From Dryococelus australis (Eukaryota; Arthropoda; Insecta; Phasmatodea; Phasmatidae), in assembly GCA_029891345.1 (NCBI GenBank), contig CM057006.1, forward strand, positions 45,122,556 to 45,186,555: DNA of 64,000 bases. Reading direction: 5' to 3'. The notes below the pieces were generated by a model. That model was not told where the DNA came from, made no database searches, and was given only the letters and a program-made list of their open reading frames with translations. Every line of letters starts with the position of its first letter. The stretch's first letter is position 1. Shown piece by piece: positions 34,657-45,116 of this stretch. The position numbers were made by a program, and so were the translations under genes.

Positions 34657-35465
34657 TAGGATGATTCACGAGAAGGGACTGCCACTCACAAGACTTATTC
34701 CTCGCATCATTTGGAGCAAAATATGTCAAATGCGGGCCCTATTCCCAATATTTACTAAGTTTTTTTTCTCGAAACATTTGAAAAATGACTAATAAAATAA
34801 TAAACTGTTCAGAAATACAGTGATGTATTATCAGGCCGTATTGTTTGCAGCTGAGCATCACAATTGCGTCTAACAAGCTTACAAAATATGTTAAAAATAT
34901 TTTTGTCTCCTTCCATGCACTTGACCGCACTGTTATGAACCGCGCGTGTTGCTGTATTTGATTTCTGTAGCGACATGCATAATACACGCAAGTGGTTCCT
35001 CACGTGTTTATGCAGTCCTTTGATAAAACGTATTCTTCACCCCCATACGCACTCATTGGTTATATATGTGGCTATCGAAGAGGTCAGGGGTGAAAACCGC
35101 TTCGTCTCATCTATCTCTCGGGGAAAGAAGTGGTGCACGATCATAAGTCTCGCTGCTAACGAAATATCCTCAAGTAACAGCGGCAGTTCTTTTTGACACA
35201 ATTGCAGATACACCACAGCAGCCAAGCGTCCCGGGAAAATGAATTCCCTAATCAGCTGATCGTGTAGGACACCGCACCACACATTGATACTGAAACTGCG
35301 TTTAAAAGTCCTTTCTGCTGTGTGTGTGTGTGTGTGTGCGTGCTGCTGTCGAATTACTCTGTCAATATTGGGAATAAGACCCACATTTTCAATATATTTT
35401 GCTCCAAATGATGGGAGGAATAAGCCCCGTGAGTGGGGGTAACTCCTCGTGAATCATCGTGTATA
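34657..35465 (-). mobile_element. mariner-like transposon with about 105-bp inverted repeats
   Basis: Ends tataggatgattcacgag and ctcgtgaatcatcgtgtata are the tips of inverted repeats of roughly 105 bp (shared: catttggagcaaaatat, attcccaatatt). About 800 bp in all. It encloses a minus-strand transposase remnant. The internal part is shorter than a full gene, so this is a deletion derivative. Confidence 0.8.
34800..35384 (-). pseudogene. mariner-like transposase remnant
   Basis: The minus-strand frame holds RSFSINVWCGVL, then IFPGRLAAVVYLQLCQ and LPLLLEDISLAAR. This resembles the mid-domain of insect mariner-type transposases, a FSVNVWAG-like block followed by an LPELLED-like block. After a frame change, AVHNSAVKCMEGDKNIFNIF near 34870-34940 resembles the C-terminus. 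The first catalytic Asp region is lost to an inserted (CA)n-type stretch and deletion. Non-functional; it lies between the long inverted repeats of its parent element. Confidence 0.65.
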
Positions 35466-36060
35466 GTTTACTTAAAAGTAAACAAGTTTGTTGGATATTT
35501 ATCATAAGGTAATTTGTTAATATAAATCGAAGTACCCTTGAGGAAATGCAAGAATTTGCGTATACCAGCTAGCAAATTTGGGAACACATTCTTTGTAAAG
35601 TTATAATGGATTAAAATTTAAGGGTTATTTCCGAAGGCACATCGGCATAAAAGCGACACAGGAATCACTGGCCATAATCACTGTGTGGAAACAGAGACGT
35701 GTAGTAGTATCGTTGCGAAGCGTTTATTATAGGATTTAAAAATAAGTGATCTCATAATTTATTGGGGGAATGCTTGTTTAAATACTCATGTGGTACACTA
35801 GGCATATATTAACTCTGAATATTTGAAAGTACAACGGCCAAAAAATATTCCGCGGTGTTTTAACTTTAGAACTATCTGCCGTATGCAGAACTTGTAGTTT
35901 GAAGGTCGTAGCGTGTGTCTGGGGTAAAATGCGTTGCAGCAAAAATGTATATTTCAGTTCACTATTTCACACACACGCACGATCTAAAAATTTGAAGCGA
36001 TTGGGACACATGGTAAATTTCTCATTGCTTTTGACTTTGGCGGTACCGATGAGGTGGAAT
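35466..36060. other. no feature recognised
   Basis: AT-rich sequence without motifs. Confidence 0.5.
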
Positions 36061-36062
36061 CC

Positions 36063-36082
36063 CGCGCGTGCGCGCGTGTGTG

Positions 36083-36175
<93 letters not shown>
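36063..36175. repeat. compound (GC/GT)n(TA)n microsatellite
   Basis: Alternating purine-pyrimidine sequence for about 110 bp: gcgcgtg units, then TG units, then TA units. Such a tract can adopt left-handed or cruciform structure. Open frames across it are artefacts. Confidence 0.95.
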
Positions 36176-36177
<2 letters not shown>

Positions 36178-36667
36178 GTGTGGGGAGATGAGCGCTCATC
36201 CGTTCCAGTCGGGGTGACAAAAGCTGAGACAATTTTCCTCTCCGCGTGTGTTCGCCGGATGAGGGCGTGTTCGCCAGTGATGTAGAGTGCGGATATTACG
36301 TGTGGGAGAGCGAATAAAGGTTGGTTGTGCGAGTTCACCCTCCGTTCCTCTCCCCTTTGCAATCTTTCCACGTGCCGTTCTCTGTTTTTAGGAGGGTGGT
36401 GGGGGGAGTTAATTGACTCTTGCAAAAGGGTCATTTCCGGTGAAACGAATTCGAAGTGGAATCGTTTGAATTCCCCACTCCCAGAGTATTTCCCCCTCTT
36501 CAGTCACAAATTGGTTTTCGTATGACGTTCCCGGTCCCCTTATCGCCGCCTTGTTTTTTCAGTGCGAGCGCGAGAGATTGTTTGCATACTGGCGACGGAT
36601 TAGCCCAGGGCTTTCGGAAGCCACGTACAAAACCATTTGTCACGTGATCCATGCGTGCGGCCCTTTA
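36176..36667. other. moderately GC-rich, CpG-containing stretch before the CpG boundary
   Basis: Pyrimidine-rich segments and CpGs without a recognisable coding exon. This is the last CpG-rich non-repeat sequence before the depleted domain and could hold a promoter or 5' UTR of par-1. Confidence 0.3.
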
Positions 36668-36968
36668 AGGGCACTGCCTACCGGCTGGCAGCTGCGAAAT
36701 TTAAATAGGAAATCTCATATCAAGGGAATTTCGCCTCAGTGCGTTAATTTTAAAGATAGGCGTTTCAAACAGAATGTATTCTTCACGAATTATTTAGGCG
36801 AAGTTCCTATCTATATTGAAATATATGCTCGTAGGGATCTTCTAACAATTCGTGAAGAATACATTTTGTTTGACATGCCTATCTTTTAATATTAACGCAC
36901 TGAGGCGAAATTCCCTTGACATTGGATTTCATATTTAAATATCGCAGCTCCCAGATAGTAGGCATAGC
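36668..36968. mobile_element. foldback MITE family F, complete copy
   Basis: The left arm (gggcactgcctaccggctgg, gggaatttcgcctcagtgcg, attcttcacgaatt) and its inverse in the right arm (aattcgtgaagaatac, cgcactgaggcgaaattccc) form a near-complete palindrome of about 300 bp. Related copies lie at 13840-14020 and 42010-42405. Confidence 0.8.
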
Positions 36969-37999
36969 CCATGAGGCCCCTGTCAACCTGTCACTTAAAC
37001 TGTGTTATAGAATGTTATTAATTCATGCACAGTTTTTCGAGATTCATGTAAAACGTGTGTAGAACATTCCAAGAAAAGGTAGGATTTTCTTTCATGCTTG
37101 TTAAGCACTCTGTACAGTCTGAATATTACTGTTGCCTCACAGAAAGGTGAGAGAGGTTTCTCGATTGTTACTCAGTGTACTTTGTGAAATGTGTGAAAGT
37201 ATTTTCACCAATTTATTATTCGGTTACTAGTTTAGCTGTGATGCACTATAATAGCATAGAACACGAATAACATTTCCTAATACAAAAGTATGACGATGTA
37301 TTCAAATGTTCTCGACTTTAATTTTTAATTAATTGGTTAATATTGGTGATGATAATTATTAGTGAATAATACTTCAATGAAACATAATGTATGGTAAGTA
37401 GTTATCAGTAATATGCTTTCTGGTTATTTTCTACTTCTTACTCTTCATTTCCAGTGTACACAACTGGTTACATGGTGCACAGTAAGGTTACATTTGATTT
37501 ATATTGTACACTGTGAAGCTCTGTGTCCAATCAGCTTTTATGGCTGTAACTGATTTGCAAACAGTTATACTTCTCTACGTTAGGACTAGTTCATTTCTCC
37601 AATAACTAAACACGTCTGCAGATTGGTTGTATTAACAATGCATATTTTCTGCCAACATAAAAATTTTTTTTTTGCAACACCAGAAATTTTAAATAAATGT
37701 GGGAATGAAAGGGCTAAAAAAAAAAACAATATAGTTTGTTTAAAAACTCGCTCTTAATCACATCCACCTTTTTGTAGGAGGCATTATTTTAACAACCGCA
37801 TGCTCTGTTTACGAACTTATGTAAGAGTGGATAACGGAGTGAAGCACCAACATTTTTGCCATTGCCATAAACGTCCAATTAATGATAAGCATTATTGTTT
37901 CATTTAGCTGTAAGTAAAATTCCCTAAGAGTAAAAATTTAATTGATTATATTTCACATTTTAGTAATTTAGTTTCTCTTCAAATTATAATTCAATTCAC
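36969..37999. other. AT-rich, CpG-poor, no gene seen
   Basis: CpG frequency falls here. No exon recognised. Confidence 0.5.
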
Positions 38000-38390
38000 T
38001 GTATCTTTGGATGTTTTGAAATAAACCTTTTGAAAAATCACCCTTGGCGTAAATGTCAACATGTGTTTTCAATAACTTAAATACCACAAATATATCACAC
38101 TGATTAACTGTAAAAGTACTGTATTTTAGAATAAATGAAACTTTAACTTGTCCTATGACTTGTAATATTTTGTATTAAATACAAATTAAAAATGAGGGTA
38201 GCGATGTGTTGGTAACAGCTAGTAAGACATAGTTCAGTTAAAATATTGCTATAACATAGTTTTTTGGTATGCTATTTGTAAATTAAATATTGTCTGTTGA
38301 TATATATTCTTTTTACGTACCAATGAAGGAAACTTATTTGTTACAGTACAAAATATCAGCGCCAGTTTCCGTGGGCAGACCCTATGACAT
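38000..38390 (+). mobile_element. diverged family C-like repeat
   Basis: It parallels 9863-10285: ttttgaaaaatcacccttgg, acttgtaatattttg, ttgtaaattaaatattgtc and aaaatatcagcgcc in the same order. Fewer CpGs remain than in the copy at 9863. Confidence 0.6.
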
Positions 38391-39655
38391 GGTGGTTTTT
38401 TTAGTCCGAGAAGGGAAATTTCAATAGGTGGAGAGATTCTCTCGCTATATTTTGCGCGCTCTCTTGCATGCCCGTGCTCTCGCTCTCCCAATGTTTTGCA
38501 CCACCCGTAGTAGCAGGAAAATTATACGTGTTCAATTTTAGCATATTTCATACTTATTACAGCAAAACTAATGATTTTGAATTTGCAGCTTAAGACTGAA
38601 ATAAGATTTTGTTTGAATACTTATTATAATATATTTAGATGCAATGGCGGGATGGTTAAAAATCCGAAGTTGGCAGAAGTGGTTACTGGCGATGCAGACA
38701 TGACATGATGTGTTACTGAATTAAGCATCATGTTCATACTCATGTTTTTTAAACCTACCTAGGCAAGTTAAGATGATGCGATAAATCTGTTCTTCCACCG
38801 CAATAATAAATATACTGTAAAGTGTGTTGTAATAGTTGTGTGTGTGAAAGAGTATTGTTACAATTGTTACGTTGGACCTGTGTGTGTGTGCGTGTTGTTG
38901 CAAATGTTGGATATGTGAAATTTATATGGTTTAACTGTTACGTGTTTTTAATATGAAATTGTTTTAAAGTCACGTCTGTTCAACACATTGTAATCTTACC
39001 CTAAGTGTTTGAAACACAATTGTGTAATGTGCTTACGTTTTTGTGATTTGAATGTTGGCCACAATCCCAACAAAATACTAAGCCCAGCCAGATAAATTGA
39101 AGTAAATAATGAAATAAACCTAGAAAACAGTAAGTACCAATGAATAGAAATATGAGCGGAATTAAAGTGATACTAGGCTTATTTGTTTGCGTGTCACCAG
39201 TATCTTTTAGGTTTGTCGTTACTACGTAAAAAAAGATAGAAGACAAAGAGTTGCGTGCTTTGAATTTACTGTGTCTTTTTGTTGGATTGGTTGTTCCTTC
39301 GTGTAATTTTTAATTCATACTGAGGCCCCAACACACATCAATAACAAGAAGTTAAATACTACAGTTTTTTTCCCTGCAGTTATGACAGGGTTAAACTCAG
39401 TCACTGCAAAATATTAACATGTATTATGTGTATAACAAATATGTTAATGTACAATAGCAGGTATGAACTATTGTCAACATAGACAGTGTTAAAAGGTCAT
39501 ACAGCTGACTTACATATGGTTATAGGCCTACATTGTGAACGTTTGTACAAAATGGTTTATGAAATATGACTACATTCTTCGAACAGCTGAAAACTGTAAT
39601 CAAGCATTTGACAGTTAAAATGTAGCCACATGGCAATTCTTAAGTTTACATGCAG
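38391..39655. other. no gene seen; small CpG-containing patch at 38390-38510
   Basis: gattctctcgctatattttg and gcgcgctctcttgc form a short CT-rich, CpG-bearing patch within otherwise CpG-poor sequence. It is a possible regulatory segment, but this is speculative. Confidence 0.3.
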
Positions 39656-39737
39656 TGGAAGGATACGTAATCGGTTACTAAAAGTAGAACTTAAGCAGGT
39701 CTTCAGAAAAGTGTGAAGTAACCCTGAATGGCCTATA
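39656..39737 (+). mobile_element. MITE family C, right-hand end
   Basis: aaaagtagaacttaagcagg, gtcttcag and taaccctgaatggcctata match the right end of family C. Confidence 0.55.
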
Positions 39738-40544
39738 CTGAGAATTGTAAACAACCATATCTGTTTATAAACTTGGTATTTTCCAAATAAACTGATTACT
39801 GAGCATTGTAAAACAGTATTATTCATGTCTAGAAACTCTGAATATATTTTGCAAACCAAGATGTATTTTTTTTAACTTAAAATTATAATTTTAATTTACA
39901 ACATTATCGAACTTAACAGAAAATTTGTGTGCATTGGCATTAAATGAAATTTTCTTTATGAACCCTTGTCAACCCAACATATTGATGTAAAAAATAATTT
40001 AATACGAAGGGGTAAAAATATTAAGAGCTTATCTTTCACCATGCTACTCTAGGTCTAATACTGCAAACTAAAATTTGTTGTTTTTTCTTTCAACTACTCT
40101 CATATCGAAAAGTGTTTTATTTATTTTGGAAAGGTTAATTATTAAAGCTGGCTACCATGTCATGGCTGAAATAAATCCTAAATATACAGATAGTACTTGT
40201 AAATACACTTTAAAATTTATAATATAGTTCAGTTTTCAATGACATATTAAGATTAAATGTGCTTTTTTTCTGCTGTCTACTTTACTCTGCATGGGGAAAT
40301 TAATTTAAAACAGGGAAATGTTTTGTTGGTGGGAAGTTTATAATGTTTTAAATGTGTTGCTGTTATTTTGAGGGATGTTGGTTTAGTGTACATTGTTTGT
40401 TGGCAACTGGTATTTTCCCTTTAAAATATTTGCTAACTCTGAGACTTCTTAAAACAATGAAAATTATTCAAGGAGTAATAATAGTTTATTTAAAAGTGTC
40501 GTTAGACCATCAGGAATGTTAGGGGATAACTGCAATAAGTTTTT
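39738..40544. other. AT-rich, CpG-poor, no feature recognised
   Basis: No motif seen. Confidence 0.5.
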
Positions 40545-40935
40545 AACCATAAAGTGGATATTTTTGAAAGCCCTGCTTAAAATCTACTTGTGTGCAAGTT
40601 GTGTATTCTCCACCTAATGTAAAATTAACATTGCCATTGGCCTTACCACTTTATTCATGCATTGGTCAAGTAATAAAGAAATTAATAGAAAAGTATATAT
40701 TTTACGTATCTGCTAATTTTTACACTTTCATGGAAGTAAATAATTAAAGTGATCGCAACTAGTTGCCTAACACCTTTTTTTTTTTTTTTTTATAAGACAC
40801 AGAATTACTTTTCCTCCATTACCAACTTGACTTGGCGCATGTCAATCAGGGCTTTCGTTAAAATATTTGTAGGTAGGAGCAGCGACTTTTTTCTAGGGTT
40901 GATTTTGAAAGTTCTCACTTTAACATGAACAGTCT
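40545..40935 (+). mobile_element. MITE family A, CpG-eroded copy
   Basis: ccataaagtggatatttttg, ccctgcttaaaatctacttg and gcgcatgtcaatcagggct end in tctcactttaacatgaacag. The terminal CpGs of other copies (tcacggtaa, tatcgtgaa) read as CpA or TpG here, as expected from decay in a methylated domain. Confidence 0.75.
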
Positions 40936-42009
40936 TAATCAGTGTAAAAGGAAATGTAACTGCTAAAAATCTAGAATTGAAGCATACTTTTCATTATAAA
41001 CCTATTCAGAGTCTGATGTTTGGTTAGAATTAATATATTAGTGTTCACCTGTATATTTAGTTTGCCTTCAAACTTGGATGCTTTTTCCACCAATCCTGCA
41101 TTGTTCGAATATACCTGCCACAAGGTGACTCTTAAACCTAACGAAGGAAGGGAGCAGTTGTTGATTCGTTGCTGCAGTTATATTTTTAGCAGTGTTTGTT
41201 AATGAACTACATGTGAAAGGATGTGGTGTTAGTAGGGTCAAGGACAGGAACTGAGGTGGGAGAGAGGTTAACATTTTGCCCTCCAAGGAAGGAGAAGCAG
41301 CAATAGGAGAAATGCATAATTGGAGAAGTGGTATACACCCCTATCTGTGGAACAAATATCAAACCTCTTGTTTGAATCTCAAGAGGACGTGGGGCATAAT
41401 GTCAGTTGAATTCTACAGATTTTTGAAAACCATCATAGAAAAATTAAAACTCAATCCTAGATGCCATTCCCCCTCAATTTTTGAGCAACAATTTTGCAAT
41501 TTTGGTGCATTTATTTTGCTTATCTTGCACCACAACATAAAAATTTACGGTGCCAGAAATAACATGGCAGAAATAAAATAAATTAATAGTTTCTTCTGGT
41601 AGTTTGAAAAAGACTCTTGCAGACTTGCCTAGTCTTCACATTTTTTCTATTGCTTCCATAAAGTTTTAAAATATAATTTTAATAAGAGAAACCAAAGTTG
41701 GTAATAACTAATGTGTCTAAGAGTTAAAATAACCTATTTTCTTTTAACAAGATTTGATTGCTCTTTAATACACCATTACTGTTATAATTTTTTTTTCTTC
41801 AATAAAACACACACAGAAAGTTTATGTACAAAATGTGTATTAGTGGTGTTTTAAAGGGTAAAGTGTGGGTGAGCAGTAGACATATTTTGTTGTATACCTC
41901 AAACAGTTATAAGTGTAAAGTTTGTCTGGAACGACTTATATAAAAGTCTGTGATCATATATGTGCATATGTGACAAAAATCCCCCCCCCCCCCCCCTTCA
42001 GTAATAAAT
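40936..42009. other. no gene recognised; C run at 41981-41996
   Basis: The 101-codon frame at 41276-41581 has no recognisable family and no splice support. Confidence 0.4.
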
Positions 42010-42405
42010 GGCCCTGTCTACCAATCCAGCAGATGCAAACTTAAATGGGGTATAAATGTTAAACAAAATGCATTCTCACATTGCGTCAATTTTAAAGAAT
42101 ACTATTTCAAACAAGACAGTTTGACAGGACTTGCTCATAAAAATATTGCTACTACATCAAATTACTGTTGAAAAAAATATATATGTTTTATGTTATATGT
42201 AAATTTCAACATTATATTTTAGAAAGAAAATTAAATAAGTTAATCAGCAAGATGTATTATCATAGTAACATTCTTTAAAAAATTTCTTGTAGAGTGTTTA
42301 ACATAGTTATCCTTAAAATTGATGCAATGAGAAGGAATATTGTTTAGAATTATTCCTCCATTGGAAGTTTGCAGCTGCCGGCTTGGTAGGCAGGGCTGTT
42401 CAGTG
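42010..42405. mobile_element. foldback MITE family F, diverged copy
   Basis: The left arm (ggccctgtctaccaatccag, cattgcgtcaattttaaag) and right arm (cttaaaattgatgcaatgag, gcagctgccggcttggtagg) are imperfect inverses separated by about 180 bp of AT-rich sequence. Confidence 0.7.
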
Positions 42406-42956
42406 GTGAAAATAAATACGCTGGGATGAGTTTGAAAGATCATGGGTAGATGTGTGTGTATGAGGGAGTGAGCAAACTAGCAAATGAGTGATAACTGTGA
42501 TAAATGAAATTAAGAAAATTACTCGGGGTCCATAAATTTATAAGTTTTACTACAAAGTGATAGAATAATTAAAACTATCATGATAGTCTAGACAATTTCA
42601 TTGAAAGTTGAGAATAAGTTTATGCTATACTTGCCACCATGGGGGAATGTTCTTACATAATGAATGCTTTTATTGTAAGTTTTAATCAAAATGAAAGGAA
42701 TGACACATTATGTTTGTATAGATAATTTTTCTTATACACTAGTGCATAATTTTTATACACAATTATTATTTGCTAATTGGCAGTCATGTGATGTATGTGG
42801 CATATGTTCGTAGATTGTATTTGAATGGTTGGAGTACTGCCTTAGTATTTAAGATTTTTGTGTTATTTTGGTTAATTTTTACAGCTAGCTGAGAAAAGTT
42901 TTAAAATTGTTGTTGGACATTTGATTTATATTTGGGAAACGTTTTTCCTGTTCCAG
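42406..42956. other. AT-rich sequence leading to the par-1 exon acceptor
   Basis: Intron-like sequence with a good pyrimidine tract directly before 42957. No other feature. Confidence 0.6.
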
Positions 42957-43112
42957 GGTAGTGAAACTGCATCCTCTACTGTGCGAGTGTCATCTTCTAG
43001 AAGCAGGACTTCGGATGAGCCACACATTGGCAAGTACAAACTGTTGAAGACTATTGGCAAGGGTAACTTTGCTAAAGTGAAGCTTGCGAAACATGTGCCA
43101 ACAGGGAAAGAG
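42957..43112 (+). CDS. par-1: par-1 exon: Ser-rich linker and glycine-rich loop
   Basis: This 156-nt exon of 52 codons is phase 0 at both ends. The acceptor is a pyrimidine tract ending in ttccag and the donor is GAG|gtaagt. The first 20 or so codons are Ser/Thr/Arg-rich linker. The kinase domain then starts with [19 protein letters not shown] and continues with [14 protein letters not shown]. The nucleotide-binding loop IGKGNFAKV falls at exon codons 33-41 and matches MARK kinases almost residue for residue. The frame stays open left of the acceptor to an ATG at 42921, but the splice site and the family's longer N-terminus argue against a start there. Reading through the donor meets a stop at about 43170. 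Confidence 0.95.
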
Positions 43113-43440
43113 GTAAGTTGGAAGTATTACCTACTAGTTAACTTTACTGAAATGTCAGAATTATTGTATTGATAATATGTGCCAAAATTGGTAGTGCCAT
43201 AACACGGTACAGCAACTAGCTTGTGTGCCACAACACTGTGAATGAGAGAATACTACTTTGAACCAAGATTACAAGTTCACCTATATAGTAAATTTTAGTG
43301 GTTTTCAGTAAATTTACTATCCCAAGAGTTCAGTGTTCATTCAGCTGTCGTCTATTAACAAGATAGGGAGAAATCACATAGGAAGGTATGTAGTTCTTAC
43401 GGAAAAAGTAACACATTTATTCTAATCTAGATTAACAAAG

Positions 43441-43690
43441 TGGGGCTATTGTGGTCTAGTGGTCGGCTACTCTCCTCCCTAAGCAGACCGGGTTCGATTC
43501 TTGTTGAGGTCGCTCTAGAATTTTTGTATATGGGAATTTTCGGACGATGCTGCTGGTCAGTGGGTTTTCTAGTGGATCTTCAGATTCACAACCCTTGCAT
43601 TCCAGTGCTGCTCCATACTCTACACACTTCACCTTTATAGATTCTAATGACCTCAATGTTAGAGCTGTCAATCTCTCCACTCCTTATTAA
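43441..43690 (+). repeat. tRNA-derived SINE, family S1
   Basis: A box (tgtggtctagtggtcggct), B box (gggttcgattc, 43490-43500), then a body with tatgggaattttcggacgat, gtgggttttct and ccagtgctgctccatac, shared with the copy at 57842-58056. Confidence 0.8.
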
Positions 43691-44893
43691 TAAACAGTAA
43701 CACCCAATAAAAGTAAGACAGTCTTAACTCTTGTTCTATCAGATTACTATATTGGTTAAATAATTGGTTACTATGAATGGAATAGCGGCTAAATAGAACG
43801 GAAAAATTAAGAACCATCAGAACTTTAACAGGGTTGGAAGTAGTTTAAGTCAAATCTTAAAATTCTTTTAGGCTCAAACTTTTAATTTGGCCTACCAATT
43901 AAATAATTAGTGCCAGAGCATCAAAATGATGGCGGGGGGGGGGGGGGGGAAATTCCTTACGCAATTAACTAAACCAAACAGGAAAATTCAATTACTTTAA
44001 CCTTAACTAAAATCTAAGGTGCTTTCCTTCTCTTGGAGCTGTTGTGGCTAACACTTGTAATGATCGGGTCAGATATCCAACCATGGCTCACCTCTATCCA
44101 TGTAGCTGACAAGGGCAGAACCCTTTGACATGCACTTGGGCTATCCAAAGCCAAATCCAGCTCTAAAGCTGAGACTCATTCCTTAGCTCACTGTCAGTGT
44201 CACTCATATCACTGATATACTACCATTATTTATTAAACCTTGCTCTAGGCAGGGTTGAAGGCCTGCATAGGCACGCAGTCAAGTGAACGACCAGTCGGTC
44301 TGACACCCATATGATAACTCTCCTCTGGGAACTGTACACATTGTTTGGTCTCTGTATATAGACTCGCTGCCCTTAAAAAGTTGCCACAATTGTGGCCATG
44401 ACTGCTGAACCAGTGAAACCTCAGTTGTACACATAGGGCTAGACATTCCTCTGATCACACAGTTTACAATCTGCAGTTACAAATTGCTGGTTAAAAAACT
44501 GTACATTCCATGGAAGTAGAACATTGAACCTTTCAGTGACTGTGTTCTTCAGTGAAATGTTAACAGCACCACAGTGGTGACAGGATTTGGTGGCAGACTG
44601 AGGCCCACACCATCGCAGTCACTTAAAGAAAAATTTCCAAAGCACATACCTCAATCCAAAACAGAAGTAAAATTCATCTACATAAAAGTACTGTAATATT
44701 TTTATGTATATTTAAGTTTTTTTAACTTTATTTATTTCTGAAGTGTTTAGGTTGTCTTTATTTTCAATCTCTGTTATTGTGGTACACACTGTCCTTGCAC
44801 CAGCTCTGAAACCCTGGCAGGTATGTGGTGTTGGTGCGAAAAGCCGACCGTGGCGTAAGACTGTACTATACTAAACAAAAACATGCACTCACC

Positions 44894-45116
44894 TCATGGA
44901 AGTGGTGTTGCTAATGGTGAACCTAGATTCTCTGGTTCACTGTCCGAACTGCTCTAGTCAGATCCACTGGATGAATCGCTACTGTCAAGATGAACTATAC
45001 TGTCAATGACATCTGACACAATACCGTCATTTTCCCATTATTCAGCCTCAAACTTCTGTACATGGCCACATTACACTTTCCAGTTGGTCTTTGTTGCAGT
45101 ATCTAGTCTCTTGTAG
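44894..45116 (-). pseudogene. decayed coding fragment with acidic Ser-rich tail, unknown
   Basis: On the minus strand an acceptor-like ttatcttttcag at about 45117 is followed by about 70 codons with KTNWKV, HVQKFEAE and ENDGIVSDVIDSI. A Ser/Asp-rich tail (LDSSDSSSGSD) and a terminal stop come next. Two or three in-frame stops interrupt it. The pattern, a Trp/His helix followed by an acidic Ser-rich end, resembles the C-terminus of a transposon-encoded protein, but I cannot name the family. Confidence 0.35.

Noticed and set aside
35899..36434. Overlapping frames of 128 and 155 residues on opposite strands
   Set aside because: Both consist largely of translated TG/TA microsatellite (Tyr-Ile repeats).
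42921..42956. ATG at 42921 as the par-1 start
   Set aside because: The frame passes through a strong 3' splice acceptor at 42956, and the encoded hydrophobic residues match no MARK N-terminus. Intron sequence is more likely.
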